A stretch of DNA of 33,590 nt from Sphingopyxis sp. L1A2A (GTDB lineage: Bacteria; Pseudomonadota; Alphaproteobacteria; Sphingomonadales; Sphingomonadaceae). The translations under genes were made by a program, and so were the position numbers. Every line of letters begins with the position of its first letter. Positions within the stretch are counted from its first letter, which is position 1. The notes beneath the pieces were generated by a model that saw only the letters and a program-made list of their open reading frames with translations, was not told the origin of the DNA and ran no database searches. Location of the stretch: assembly GCF_005502465.1 (NCBI RefSeq), contig NZ_SCOT01000035.1, forward strand, positions 1 to 33,590. The letters run 5' to 3'. Positions 33,504-33,590 of this stretch are shown here, in pieces.

Positions 33504-33590
33504 CGCCCGCCAGACCGGCGCTTGCCTCGTGCCGCTCGCCCTGCAAGCGATTGCGGAACAGCCACACCGCGCCCGCGACCACCGCAAGCG
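33504..33590 (-). repeat. 87-bp inverted repeat, copy cut by the window end
   Basis: The last 87 bases are the exact reverse complement of 31482-31568. Identity starts sharply at 33504 and runs to the final base, so the full length is unknown. Read on the minus strand, the transporter frame enters from outside the window, leaves the match, and meets a TGA at 33451-33453 after 17 unrelated codons. If real, this would be the broken end of a second transporter copy. If the window is a contig end, a misassembly is as likely. Confidence 0.9.

Noticed and set aside
33377..33565. 62-residue minus-strand open frame at the window end
   Set aside because: Its first part is an out-of-frame reading of the transporter repeat, so it is a by-product of the 87-bp inverted copy.

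Overview
The window reads as high-GC alphaproteobacterial chromosome, most likely a sphingomonad (Sphingopyxis/Sphingomonas-like). This is inferred from gene content and order: pyrE-pdxJ-acpS-lepB, a coxB-ctaD-ctaB-ctaG-ctaE-surf1-thrC run, a TonB-dependent receptor next to tryptophan-halogenase-like genes, and dispersed palindromic repeats of a type I associate with this family. No rRNA, tRNA, CRISPR array, phage gene or transposase was seen.

Region 1 (1-7.9 kb) is mostly housekeeping with small accessory genes. On the minus strand are an RcnB-family periplasmic protein with a repeat-rich middle and a two-gene unit of a class II aldolase and a lone [2Fe-2S] oxidoreductase subunit. On the plus strand are rpsU and a membrane-anchored FKBP prolyl isomerase. 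A minus-strand unit follows: pyrE-pdxJ (overlapping, TTG start), then acpS-lepB-AI-2E family permease. Three hairpin repeats sit in the gaps of this part.

Region 2 (8.0-17 kb) is an aa3-type cytochrome c oxidase operon on the plus strand: coxB, ctaD, ctaB, a 49-residue membrane protein, ctaG, ctaE, a DUF983 protein and surf1. thrC and a SAM-dependent methyltransferase follow. It holds both structural subunits and assembly factors (heme O synthase, Cox11 copper chaperone, SURF1), and many joints are translationally coupled.

Region 3 (17.0-32.1 kb) is a polysaccharide-utilisation locus, probably for a beta-glucan of the laminarin or mixed-linkage type. A TonB-dependent receptor starts a long, tightly packed series: flavin-dependent halogenase, SapC-like protein, cupin_8/JmjC-like protein, second halogenase, secreted GH16 glucanase, LacI regulator and MFS transporter. 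A second unit carries a secreted GH3 exo-glucosidase and a FucP-like sugar transporter. Three 18-bp palindromes with the same AAC|GTT core lie upstream of the receptor (two, overlapping a TTGACA-N17-TAGATA promoter) and upstream of the GH3 gene (one). This suggests that the LacI protein encoded inside the locus controls both units. The halogenase-SapC-cupin-halogenase block embedded in a glucan locus is the most interesting part, because its substrate and role cannot be deduced from sequence.

Region 4 (32.2-33.6 kb) holds a minus-strand GGDEF protein with a degenerate I-site. The window then ends in a perfect 87-bp inverted copy of part of the FucP-like transporter gene, which is either a contig-end artefact or the edge of a rearrangement.
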